In this document: positions 1 through 5,738 of the stretch, piece after piece | Layout of the letters: each line of letters begins with the position of its first letter | How positions within the stretch are numbered: position 1 is the first letter of the stretch | Origin: an uncultured Eubacteriales bacterium | GTDB lineage: Bacteria; Bacillota_A; Clostridia; Oscillospirales; CAG-272 | DNA length: 8,392 bases | Reading direction: 5' to 3' | Assembly (NCBI GenBank): GCA_900557635.1 | Contig: USTB01000029.1 | Span: 1 to 8,392, forward strand | Notes under the pieces: model-generated | What the model was told of the DNA's origin: nothing | What the model saw: only the letters and a program-made list of their open reading frames with translations | Databases searched by the model: none | Program-made: the position numbers and the translations under genes

Positions 1-5
1 CGCGC

Positions 6-527
6 TTATTTCTTGGGAACGCGGTAAACCAGCTTTTTCAGGGGCGTAGCATACAGAAGCACCACGCCGAGGACAGCGCCCAGCGCCGCCTGCATGATCT
101 GGAAAGGGAGCTTGAGCCAAGCGGTTGCGGGAGTGCTGTACACAAACGCTCTGCCGAGGGAATAACCCGTAACCATAATAACGGCGCCCACACCGACACC
201 CGCAATGGCTCTCCACAGCGGCACAATGCGATCCTTTTTCCCCGCGATCAGCGAAATGCACACCGCCTGCAAGCCATGGGTCACAAGCGACACAAACATA
301 GGCGTGGGATAAAAGAGCAAATCACCCAAAAATGCACCGACGCCGCCCACAACAAACGCCGAGATCGGGTCTAAGATCAGGGACGCCAGACAGATCACCA
401 CGTCGTTGAGATACAGATGCCCGCCCGGAACCGGAAGGCTGAAAATACTCATGCTCATCACCACGTTCAGCGCCGTGAAAAGTGCAATAAAGCATATCTT
501 TTTTGCGGAAATGTACTGTCTTTCCAT
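6..527 (-). CDS. ECF transporter S-component, probably vitamin B6-type
   Basis: Integral membrane substrate-binding subunit (173 aa) of an energy-coupling-factor vitamin importer, which would work with shared EcfA/A'/T proteins encoded elsewhere. The chain is almost wholly hydrophobic, with about five to six membrane segments separated by short loops. A GGHLYLNDVV stretch near residues 35-44 and the following LASLILDP are typical of the HmpT/PdxU-like S-component group. The frame is open upstream to 599, but I chose the second of two adjacent ATGs (525-527) because GGAG at 535-538 lies 7 nt before it; the first ATG (528-530) is only 4 nt away. The divergent neighbour is a MocR/PdxR-type PLP-dependent regulator, which suggests pyridoxine or a related B6 vitamer as substrate. 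That substrate is inference from context; thiazole, HMP or another vitamin remains possible. The stop codon TAA is intact at 6-8, and any downstream terminator lies outside the window. Confidence 0.85.
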   Translation of the reverse strand: MERQYISAKKICFIALFTALNVVMSMSIFSLPVPGGHLYLNDVVICLASLILDPISAFVVGGVGAFLGDLLFYPTPMFVSLVTHGLQAVCISLIAGKKDRIVPLWRAIAGVGVGAVIMVTGYSLGRAFVYSTPATAWLKLPFQIMQAALGAVLGVVLLYATPLKKLVYRVPKK

Positions 528-599
528 CATATTTCTCCGTTCTGCCGCACGGACGCGGCATAAAGCGTCATGAAATGCGCCGCAAAAGCGCGGAAGCAC

Positions 600-628
600 T
601 TGACAATTGTCATCATCTATTATATACT
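600..628 (+). promoter_or_regulatory. Promoter of the MocR-type regulator with palindromic operator
   Basis: TTGACA (600-605), a 17-nt spacer and TATACT (623-628) form a near-consensus sigma-A promoter 57 nt upstream of the regulator start. The -35 box is embedded in a perfect 12-bp palindrome, TGACAATTGTCA (601-612), a natural site for autorepression. On the opposite strand a TATAAT (619-624) could serve the divergent transporter gene. It lacks a good -35 (TGTTAT at 17 nt), so that promoter would probably need an activator, as MocR-controlled vitamin genes often do. The shared control region is seen directly; who binds it is inference. Confidence 0.7.
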
Positions 629-684
629 TCTTTCTGGATATATAACAGTACCAGTTTACGTATTTTTTATAGGATCAGATCAAC

Positions 685-1761
685 ATGAAAAAATATCTTG
701 CCGTCTACGAAAAAATCAGAAGCGACATTGTCGCGGGCGCCATCCCCTACAAGAGCAAGCTCCCGTCCAAGCGGGCGATTGCCGCCATGACGAACGTCAG
801 TCTGGTCACGGTGGAGCACGCCTATGAGATCCTGCAGAGCGAGGGCTATGTGGAATCCCGTGAGCGGAGCGGTTATTACGTGGAATACACCGCCGACGCC
901 AGCTTTTACACCGCCGAGCCGGAGAGCGTCCGCACGGTGCCGCCCTCCCGACCGACCGCGACCGACGAGCAATTTCCCTTTTCGGTGTACGCCGCCGCCG
1001 TGCGTTCGGTCGTGAGCGAGCGGGGAGAGTCCCTCTTAAAAAAGTCCCCGAATACGGGACTGTCGGAATGCAAAACGGCAATTGCGAATTATCTGCGCCG
1101 AAACCGCAACATCCGCGTGGAGACCGAGCAGATCATCCTCGGCTCGGGCGCAGAATACCTGTACGGCATGGCGATTGAGCTTTTGGGCACGGATCGCATC
1201 TACGGAATCGAGACCCCGTCCTATGAAAAGATCGAGCGCGTGTATGCGGCGCGCGGCGTGCACTATGAAAGCCTGCCGCTCTGTCGGGACGGTATTTCGT
1301 CGTCCGCCCTGCAAAGTACCTGCGCAAACGTCCTGCACGTCACGCCGTACCGCAGTTATCCCACGGGCGTCTCCGCCACCGCCTCCAAAATGCGGGAATA
1401 TCTGCACTGGGCGGAAACGCGGAACGGTTACGTGATCGAGGACGACTACGAATCCGAATTTTCCCTCACCGCAAAGGCGGCGGACACCGTTTTCGGGGAG
1501 GATGAGACGGGACGGGTGCTCTACATCAACACCTTTTCCAAAACCATCTGCCCTTCCCTGCGTGTGGGATACATGCTCCTGCCGCGCCCCCTCGTGCCCG
1601 TTTTTTACGAACAGCTGGGCTTCTATTCGTGCACCGTTCCCGTACTGGAGCAATTCCTCATTGCCAAGCTCCTGAGCAACGGCAGTTTTGAGCGGCACAT
1701 CAACCGCATCCGCCGCCTCAGAAGATCGGAAAATCCCGACGGAAAGAGCCGCGCCAAGTAA
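685..1761 (+). CDS. MocR/PdxR-family PLP-dependent transcription regulator, C-terminally truncated
   Basis: Fusion of a GntR-type winged helix (about residues 1-68) to a fold-type I aminotransferase-like domain (about 95 to 345) that senses PLP or a PLP adduct. Conserved features are visible: the TPYRSYPTG stretch (220-228), EDDYESEF (252-259) and the PLP Schiff-base lysine in TFSKT (K286). The family is usually 440-500 aa, with about 165 residues after this lysine (as in GabR, from memory). Here only 72 follow and the protein ends at 358 aa with an unfamiliar tail after HINRIRRLRR. The missing small domain normally helps close the active site, so the regulator may be inactive or constitutive. 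The next 5 nt lead straight into the end of the convergent tyrA, so no room remains for the lost part. The start is ATG 685, with AGGA 10 nt upstream. The divergent ECF S-component points to vitamin B6 control; this is inference. Confidence 0.85.
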   Translation: MKKYLAVYEKIRSDIVAGAIPYKSKLPSKRAIAAMTNVSLVTVEHAYEILQSEGYVESRERSGYYVEYTADASFYTAEPESVRTVPPSRPTATDEQFPFSVYAAAVRSVVSERGESLLKKSPNTGLSECKTAIANYLRRNRNIRVETEQIILGSGAEYLYGMAIELLGTDRIYGIETPSYEKIERVYAARGVHYESLPLCRDGISSSALQSTCANVLHVTPYRSYPTGVSATASKMREYLHWAETRNGYVIEDDYESEFSLTAKAADTVFGEDETGRVLYINTFSKTICPSLRVGYMLLPRPLVPVFYEQLGFYSCTVPVLEQFLIAKLLSNGSFERHINRIRRLRRSENPDGKSRAK

Positions 1762-1766
1762 ATCTT

Positions 1767-2679
1767 TTACCTGTTCTCTCCGCCCTCCGACCACAGGACA
1801 TCCTTTGCGGCAGGACGGTCGAACTTTTCGCGTCTCTCGCCCGAAAGCCGCATCATGCGGCGCATTTCATCGCGGTCTCCCTCCGCCAGCGCCGTTCTGA
1901 GATGATCGAACTGTGCCGCAAAGCGATCCATTTCGGCAAGCAGAGCATCGCGGTTCCACAAAAACAGCTCGCTCCACATTTCGTCGTTGATCCGCGCGAT
2001 TCGGGTAAGGTCGCGGAAGGAGTCACCCGTATATGCCTCCATGCCGGGCACGTCGCTTGCGCACATCAGAGACACGGCGATACAGTGGGTCAGCTGAGAC
2101 AGGAACGCGATCATGCGGTCATGCGTTGCGGCATCCAGACGGCTGATCCGATAAAATCCGAGTGCCTCTCCCAAGGCTTCGCATTTGCAGATCGACTCCT
2201 GACTGTTCCGCCCGTTCGGCACCATGATATAGTTTGCGCCGTGGAAAACGCTGTCGTCGCTGTACTGTACGCCGCTGCGTTCCCGTCCCGCCATGGGGTG
2301 CGCGGCAATGAATTCCACGCCCTGCGGCATCGCGTTCTGCACCGTCTCAATGATACTGCCCTTCACGCCCGTCACATCGGTGACAAGGGTGCCCGCACGC
2401 AGATATTTACCGTTTTGGGTCACCCAGTCGATGAGGGTGTGCGGATACAGCGCCAGCACCACGATATCCGCCTCGCCGAGCCAATCCGTGCGCACCGCAG
2501 TGTCCCTCCGCAAGGAAGCCGTGCTCCACGGCGTAGTCGATGTCCTCCTGCCGTTTCGTGACGGCGCGCACGCGAAAGCCCTGTTTGGTCAGCGCCTTCG
2601 CGTAGCTTCCGCCGATCAGTCCCAAGCCCACAATGAGAATGTTCTCCGTATTTTTCAGTGCCGTATTTTCCGTTTTCAT
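1767..2679 (-). pseudogene. tyrA: Prephenate dehydrogenase with one apparent frameshift
   Basis: NAD(P)-dependent oxidative decarboxylation of prephenate to 4-hydroxyphenylpyruvate, the committed step to tyrosine. The first part (start 2679 to about 2508) has the Rossmann motif GLGLIGGS at residues 18-25. The remaining part, in another frame (about 2507-1767), carries TDVTGVKGS, the family hallmark HPMAG (2286-2300), SQLTHCIAVS and DSFRDLTRIA. Removing one base from the CCC run at 2504-2506 (plus strand) joins the two frames as LAE-DTAVRTDWLGEAD and gives 303 aa, normal for TyrA without an ACT domain. Apart from this one-base surplus the gene looks intact, so a sequencing error or very recent mutation is likely. 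The start ATG 2677-2679 has GAGG 9 nt upstream. It is preceded by a tyrosine attenuator leader and ends 5 nt from the convergent truncated MocR gene, with no terminator between. Confidence 0.88.
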
Positions 2680-2764
2680 GTCTTAAAACCTCATTTTTCC
2701 CGATTTTCTCCGTCCGTTTTGCCGTTCCGCATGCGCCGTCCCCGAACAAGGATACCCAAAATAC

Positions 2765-2824
2765 AAAAAAGAAAGCCCGCACCGTGCGTAAACCCGTGTT
2801 ACGACTGTGCGGACTTTCTTTTTT
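2765..2824 (-). terminator. Intrinsic terminator of the tyrA attenuator
   Basis: On the minus strand AAAAAAGAAAG-t-CCGCAC (2824 to 2807) pairs with GTGCGG-g-CTTTCTTTTTT (2782 to 2765). That gives 17 base pairs around one mismatch, ending in a T6 tract. A further 5-bp stem (CGTAA/TTACG, 2787-2803) lies in the apical part. The stem is also T-rich on the plus strand, so it could act in both directions, but no plus-strand gene needs it. Its position 86 nt before the tyrA start, downstream of tyrA's own promoter, marks it as an attenuator rather than a simple end-of-gene terminator. Confidence 0.88.
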
Positions 2825-2867
2825 ATGCAAGCGGATCGGAATTTGCCGACGGCGAAAAACCGTCTGT

Positions 2868-2933
2868 TCAGCTTTCCCGATTCGGGACAGAAAGACCACA
2901 CAGACGGCAATAATATCGACCTGCGTACATCAT
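2868..2933 (-). CDS. tyrA leader peptide (21 aa, Tyr-rich)
   Basis: Short ORF beginning MMYAGRYYCRLC and ending at TGA 2868-2870. Codons 3, 7 and 8 are Tyr (TAC, TAT, TAT), the tandem pair lying at 2910-2915. AGGA at 9 nt before the first ATG (2931-2933) is a plausible ribosome binding site; a second ATG follows immediately. It starts about 33 nt after the predicted transcription start of a perfect consensus promoter. The stop codon directly abuts the distal half of an RNA stem whose proximal half lies in the codons after Tyr-Tyr. This is the geometry of trp/phe/his-type leader peptides, whose translation is the signal and whose product has no other role. Three Tyr in 21 residues upstream of the tyrosine-specific dehydrogenase makes chance unlikely. 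Confidence 0.8.
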   Translation of the reverse strand: MMYAGRYYCRLCGLSVPNRES

Positions 2934-2972
2934 AGCGGCAATTCCTGTCCTTTCCGATTCGTTTCTGATGTC

Positions 2973-3001
2973 ATTATAGCGCGCAAATTGCCGTTTGTCA
3001 A
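2973..3001 (-). promoter_or_regulatory. Perfect consensus promoter of tyrA
   Basis: On the minus strand TTGACA (2996-3001), a 17-nt spacer and TATAAT (2973-2978) match the sigma-A/sigma-70 consensus at every position. The transcription start is expected near A2966. It drives the tyrosine attenuator leader and tyrA. A promoter this strong needs downstream or operator control, and both are present here: an overlapping inverted repeat and the attenuator. Confidence 0.9.
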
Positions 3002-3020
3002 GAGAAAAACGGCAATTTGC
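2983..3020. repeat. 14-bp inverted repeat over the tyrA promoter (candidate operator)
   Basis: GCAAATTGCCGTTT (2983-2996) and AAACGGCAATTTGC (3007-3020) are perfect inverted copies separated by 10 nt. One arm fills most of the spacer between -35 and -10, and the other lies just upstream of the -35, so a dimer bound here would block RNA polymerase. The distal copy contains the internal palindrome GGCAATTTGCC. The transcript of the upstream ligase could also fold here, but no T-tract follows on the minus strand, so a terminator role is unlikely. Confidence 0.65.
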
Positions 3021-3064
3021 CACAAAACGCGTAAACTTTTTTGTACCGAATGCACAAGCACGCG

Positions 3065-4427
3065 TCATGCATGCCGAATGACCTTGCCGGTGCAGGTTCG
3101 GGGCAGACTGTCGAGCAGTTCGATCTCGGACGGCACCTGAAAGGAGGGCAGGCACTGTACGCACAGATGCTTGACCTCGGCGGCGTCTGCAAAATCTCCC
3201 GAAATGCGCAAGCCGATGCGTGTTCCGAAGGGGTGCGGGACGGCGTATGCCACAGCATCGTGTACCCTTCGGTCGCGTTTGAGCGCGTTCTCGATCTCGG
3301 ACGGAAAAATGTTCATCCCCGCCCGAATGATCAAGTCGTCCGCCCGTCCCATGATGCGGAGGCAGCCCGCCTCATTCTTCTGTGCCAGATCGCCCGTACA
3401 CAGCCAGCCGTCCCGCAGTACCCGTTTTGTCGTCTCGGGATCGCGGTAATAGCCCGCCATCACGTTGTCGCCGCGCACATACAGCATGCCCGTTTCCCCC
3501 GCCTGCGCTTCCCTGCCATCCTTTTTGACAATCCTGACCGAGACCGATCTCAGCGGAAGCCCCACATATTCCGGATACTGCGAAAACAGGTCGGGCGGCA
3601 GATATGCCACGCGCGGACATGCCTCGGTCAGCCCGTACACATGATAGATCCGTGCCGCAGGAAAGCACGCCCGCAGGATACTGGCATTTTGCGCCGTGAG
3701 GCATTCCCCGCTGACCGCGACGTGCCGCAGGGCTGTGACGGGACGGCCGTGCGACATGCGCGCCATCATGGAGAGCAGTGTGGGCGTCCCGCCAAGCACC
3801 GTGATCCCCCGCGCGCAGATTTCCCGCAGGAGTGCAGCGGGGTTCAGCTCCCCACTGTAAAAGCAGACGGCACTGCCGCGCACGAGGGCTGTGAGAAATT
3901 CTCCGGTGAGGACGGCGCAGTGATACAGGGGGCGCGCGATAAGCACCCGGTCGTCGGGCGTGATCCCGAAATAGTCCGCGATATCCCGCACGTTTGTAAG
4001 AATATTGCACTCGGTGAGCATGCTTCCCTTAGGCTTTCCCGTAGTACCCGAGGTACACATGATGAGCGCGGGATGCACCTCGGGCGGCACATACTGACCG
4101 TGCAGAAACGGCTTGACATGTGCCGCCCCGCCTTCATCGCAGATCACAGTATCGGGTAGAACGGTGTTCAAGATTCCGTGGCAGTGTGTCATGCCGCGCC
4201 GGCAGGGGCAGTGCCGTCACGCCCGCCGCAAAGCAGGCAAGCAGGGCGATCGCCGCATTCAGCTCCGAATGACAGAACAGCGCACAGCACTGCTTCCCGC
4301 GCAGTTCCTCCGCCTGCTTTTCCGCAAGTCCGATCATCTCGGCATAGGTCAGACGGCGCGCACCCTCTTCTACGGTTTGTCGGGGATGCGCTTCCATTTT
4401 TGCGCGAAGCTCTTCCCAAAGCGTCAT
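3065..4427 (-). pseudogene. AMP-forming acyl-ACP/CoA ligase-like enzyme, frameshifted at an AC repeat
   Basis: ANL-superfamily adenylating enzyme: activates a carboxylic acid as acyl-AMP and passes it to a thiol, here probably the phosphopantetheine of the ACP encoded just upstream. Core motifs are all present: SGTTGKPKG (4025-4051), YGLTEACPRV, GDLAQKNEAG, GRADDLIIRAGMNIFPSEIE and the C-terminal catalytic lysine in TGKVIRHA. The N-terminal 81 codons (4427 to about 4185) and the rest are in different frames. Adding one AC to the ACACAC run near 4181-4187 restores ARHDTHCHGIL, matching the usual R-x-x-x-THC pattern of the family, and gives a 454-aa protein. Start chosen at ATG 4425-4427 because GGAGG (4436-4440) lies 8 nt before it; a GTG at 4443-4445 overlapping the ACP stop has no such site. 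This could be a sequencing error, slippage or decay. The substrate is unknown. Confidence 0.85.
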
Positions 4428-4435
4428 AGGCTGTT

Positions 4436-4440
4436 CCTCC
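4436..4440 (-). promoter_or_regulatory. Ribosome binding site deciding the ligase start
   Basis: GGAGG on the minus strand, 8 nt before ATG 4425-4427 and lying just past the ACP stop codon. It favours this ATG over the in-frame GTG at 4443-4445, and implies that ribosomes finishing the ACP can reinitiate on the ligase. Confidence 0.7.
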
Positions 4441-4441
4441 G

Positions 4442-4678
4442 TCACGCCTCGGCGCGGTACTTTTCAACCAGTGCCGAAACGTCCGCTACCGTGAGCAGTG
4501 TCATGGGGTCCATATCGGATTCCTCCAGCGTGATGCCGTATGCATCCTCGATCGCCAGAAGCAGATTGACCATCGCCAGACTGTCCAGTCCGAGGTCGCC
4601 TTGCAGGGAGTCGCTTTCCCCGAAGGTGTCAAGACCGCTCAGCTCTCTGAGGATCTTTTGCAGTTTTTCGTCAGTCAT
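4442..4678 (-). CDS. Stand-alone acyl carrier protein
   Basis: Acidic 78-aa carrier protein. The phosphopantetheine attachment serine is S33 in GDLGLDSLAMV, followed by the usual helix II/III pattern (LLLAIEDAYGITLEESD...LTVADVSALVEKY). It is a complete ACP in size and motif but sits apart from any fatty-acid synthesis genes. Instead it lies between a kinase-like gene (8-nt overlap, ATG inside the kinase's last codons) and an adenylating enzyme starting 15 nt downstream. That arrangement points to a dedicated carrier for one activated acid, like BtrI or DltC, rather than the housekeeping AcpP. Which acid it carries cannot be read from the sequence. The GGA-rich stretch upstream is a modest ribosome binding site, so translational coupling to the kinase gene is likely. 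Confidence 0.93.
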   Translation of the reverse strand: MTDEKLQKILRELSGLDTFGESDSLQGDLGLDSLAMVNLLLAIEDAYGITLEESDMDPMTLLTVADVSALVEKYRAEA

Positions 4679-5333
4679 GTTTCTTTTCCATCCTTTCTTT
4701 TTTCTTTTTCAGCCGTGTTACCGCGTCCAGAATCTCGGCAAAGCATTCGTCCTCCGACCGCTCGGTGGAGATCAGAATGCCGCGATTCGCCCGACAGATG
4801 TCCCTGTATTCCCGACGCAGACGGTATTGCAGTTCCATATCGATGTAGCGGTCCCGTTCCTCTTCCCGTGCGCGGACACGGCTGACCGCCGTCTCCACCG
4901 GCACGTCGAAAAAGAATGCCAGATCGGGACGCAGAACAAAGGACGATGCCTCATAGATCCAACGGTCGCGGCGGTATCCCCTTGCGCGAAGATTTGCAAG
5001 GCAGGAATAGAAGTACCGATCGCACAGAACCGTTTCGCCCTTCTGCAAATGCGGCAGTACCGTGTGCGTGACGTGCTGGATGCGGTCGCTTGCCGCAAGC
5101 AGGGACAGGCTCCGATAGTCGTATGCCGTGTGGTCGGGCTTGTCCATATACGTACGGAATATCTCCGAGGTGCGCACGGCGTTTGTGGGCTGTTTTGTCA
5201 CAAACACGCCGCCGTCCCCTTCCAACTCCCGCCGCAGACGGGTCAGCATGGTGGTTTTGCCGCATCCGTCCAGACCGCAGAAGGTAATGAGCATTCCGCG
5301 CTCTCCGTGCGGCTTCATTTCCAAAGCTCTCAT
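4671..5333 (-). CDS. Thymidylate kinase-like P-loop NMP kinase
   Basis: 220-aa protein of the TMPK family. Visible motifs are the P-loop GLDGCGKTT (20-28), LLAASDRIQHV (78-88), CDRYFYSCLA (104-113, equivalent to the DRYxxSxxA signature) and a basic LID-like stretch RVRAREEERDR (152-162). It departs from housekeeping dTMP kinases at key places. FEG before the P-loop is FCG, the usual REPGGT is KQPTN, and the AYQ after DRYxxS is NLR. It may therefore phosphorylate another nucleotide or small molecule. The same reading frame is open upstream to 5675, but that part belongs to the regulator gene. The start at ATG 5331-5333 is fixed by a perfect AGGAGG 7 nt upstream and overlaps the regulator's stop (ATGA). 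Its stop lies inside the ACP start region. Operon membership with regulator, ACP and ligase argues against a simple housekeeping role. Confidence 0.82.
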   Translation of the reverse strand: MRALEMKPHGERGMLITFCGLDGCGKTTMLTRLRRELEGDGGVFVTKQPTNAVRTSEIFRTYMDKPDHTAYDYRSLSLLAASDRIQHVTHTVLPHLQKGETVLCDRYFYSCLANLRARGYRRDRWIYEASSFVLRPDLAFFFDVPVETAVSRVRAREEERDRYIDMELQYRLRREYRDICRANRGILISTERSEDECFAEILDAVTRLKKKKERMEKKHD

Positions 5334-5675
5334 GTTCTCCCCTCCTTTCCCGTGGGTTTGGTATATTGCAGGATCAGGTTGTGCAAAAGCGAGGCTTCCG
5401 TCGGGGACAGAAGTCCGTCGCGCTCCGCCGCGCCCTCCAGCTTTCGGAGCAGGTCGAGCTCCTCGGGCATCATATACATGCGATCCATGCTGTATGTCCC
5501 CACAACGAAAATGCCGCCCGCGCGTCCGCTTTGCGTGTATATGGGATACGAGACGCTCATCCCTGCGCACGGTGCGTTCGCTCACCCCAAGCTCCATTGC
5601 CAGATTGGCTACGGTATCGCTCCTTCTCCTGCAAAGTTTTTTCATGATCTCATTGCGTCTTTCTGTGACCTCCAT
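5330..5675 (-). pseudogene. Small HTH (HTH_11/DeoR-like) regulator, frameshifted
   Basis: First gene of the kinase-ACP-ligase operon. Frame one (5675 to about 5556) encodes an N-terminal HTH ending ELGVSERTVRRD. Frame two (to the TGA at 5330-5332) continues with the wing SYPIYTQSGRAGGIFVV and a helical tail of about 55 residues. It aligns along its length with the intact regulator at 6095-6424 (FGVSVRTIQRD...VPIYIKPGRYEGGVYV). That paralogue has eight residues between RD and PIY; only about five can be read here in either frame, so the indel near 5550-5562 probably removed about 10 nt rather than one. No WYL or sugar-phosphate sensor domain follows. ATG 5673-5675 has AAGGAG 10 nt upstream. 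It probably controlled its own operon through the inverted repeat at 5714-5738; that is inference. Confidence 0.75.
5341..5346 (-). promoter_or_regulatory. Strong ribosome binding site of the kinase-like gene
   Basis: Perfect AGGAGG (minus strand) with a 7-nt spacing to ATG 5331-5333. It lies within the last codons of the regulator gene and settles the kinase start against longer in-frame candidates up to 5675. Confidence 0.85.
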
Positions 5676-5701
5676 GTGCGGTTCACTCCTTTCTGAACCG
5701 C

Positions 5702-5707
5702 ATTATA
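5702..5707 (-). promoter_or_regulatory. -10 box of the regulator-kinase-ACP-ligase operon
   Basis: TATAAT on the minus strand, 26 nt before the regulator start. No acceptable -35 hexamer is found at 16-18 nt (CAGGGG at 17). The -35 position is occupied by a perfect inverted repeat, so transcription may depend on a bound activator or be occluded by a repressor. Confidence 0.6.
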
Positions 5708-5713
5708 GAAGGC

Positions 5714-5738
5714 AAACCGGACAACCCCTGTCCGGTTT
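5714..5738. repeat. Perfect 10-bp inverted repeat, candidate operator
   Basis: AAACCGGACA (5714-5723), a 5-nt spacer (ACCCC) and TGTCCGGTTT (5729-5738). It begins 6 nt upstream of the -10 box and covers the whole -35 region of the minus-strand operon. There is no T-tract, and no gene ends here, so a terminator is excluded. The arm spacing (one to two helical turns between half-site centres) suits a dimeric winged-helix regulator, most simply the product of the adjacent HTH gene or its divergent paralogue. Confidence 0.7.

Larger units (their letters stand above)
2680..2966 (-). promoter_or_regulatory. Tyrosine leader-peptide attenuator of tyrA (5' leader RNA)
   Basis: The leader transcript (start estimated near 2966) is about 287 nt long and encodes a short Tyr-containing peptide followed by a terminator, before the tyrA start. 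Three alternative pairings are visible. (1) CCGTCTGT in the peptide codons right after Tyr-Tyr (2900-2907) pairs with ACAGACGG (2860-2867), 8/8. (2) TGTGTGGTCTTTCT (2889-2902) pairs with AGAAAGTCCGCACA (2806-2819): 12 Watson-Crick pairs, one GU and one mismatch. The partner is the 5' arm of the terminator, so this is a candidate antiterminator. (3) The terminator hairpin itself. In the inferred model, a ribosome stalled at Tyr-Tyr covers the start of stem 1 and leaves GGTCTTTCT free to capture the terminator arm. With enough Tyr-tRNA the ribosome runs on and the terminator forms. No T-box consensus is seen. Confidence 0.75.

Noticed and set aside
1902..2913. Plus-strand frames opposite tyrA and its leader
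   Set aside because: No domain content; tyrA motifs on the minus strand are unambiguous.
2680..2966. T-box riboswitch upstream of tyrA
   Set aside because: No AGGGTGGNACCGCG-like T-box sequence or specifier stem was found, whereas the leader ORF with Tyr codons explains the terminator.
2983..3020. Inverted repeat as a transcription terminator for the ligase operon
   Set aside because: No T-tract on the minus strand, and it coincides with a perfect promoter, so an operator is the simpler reading.
3027..3065. ACGCGT repeated at 3027-3032 and 3060-3065 followed by TTTT as terminator of the ligase
   Set aside because: The hexamer is itself palindromic, so the pairing is only 6 bp with a 27-nt loop; too weak to call.
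3041..5696. Two very long plus-strand open frames (3041-4159 and 4113-5696)
   Set aside because: They lie antisense to the ligase, ACP, kinase and regulator genes, lack recognisable domains and ribosome binding sites, and are explained by the high GC of the opposite strand.
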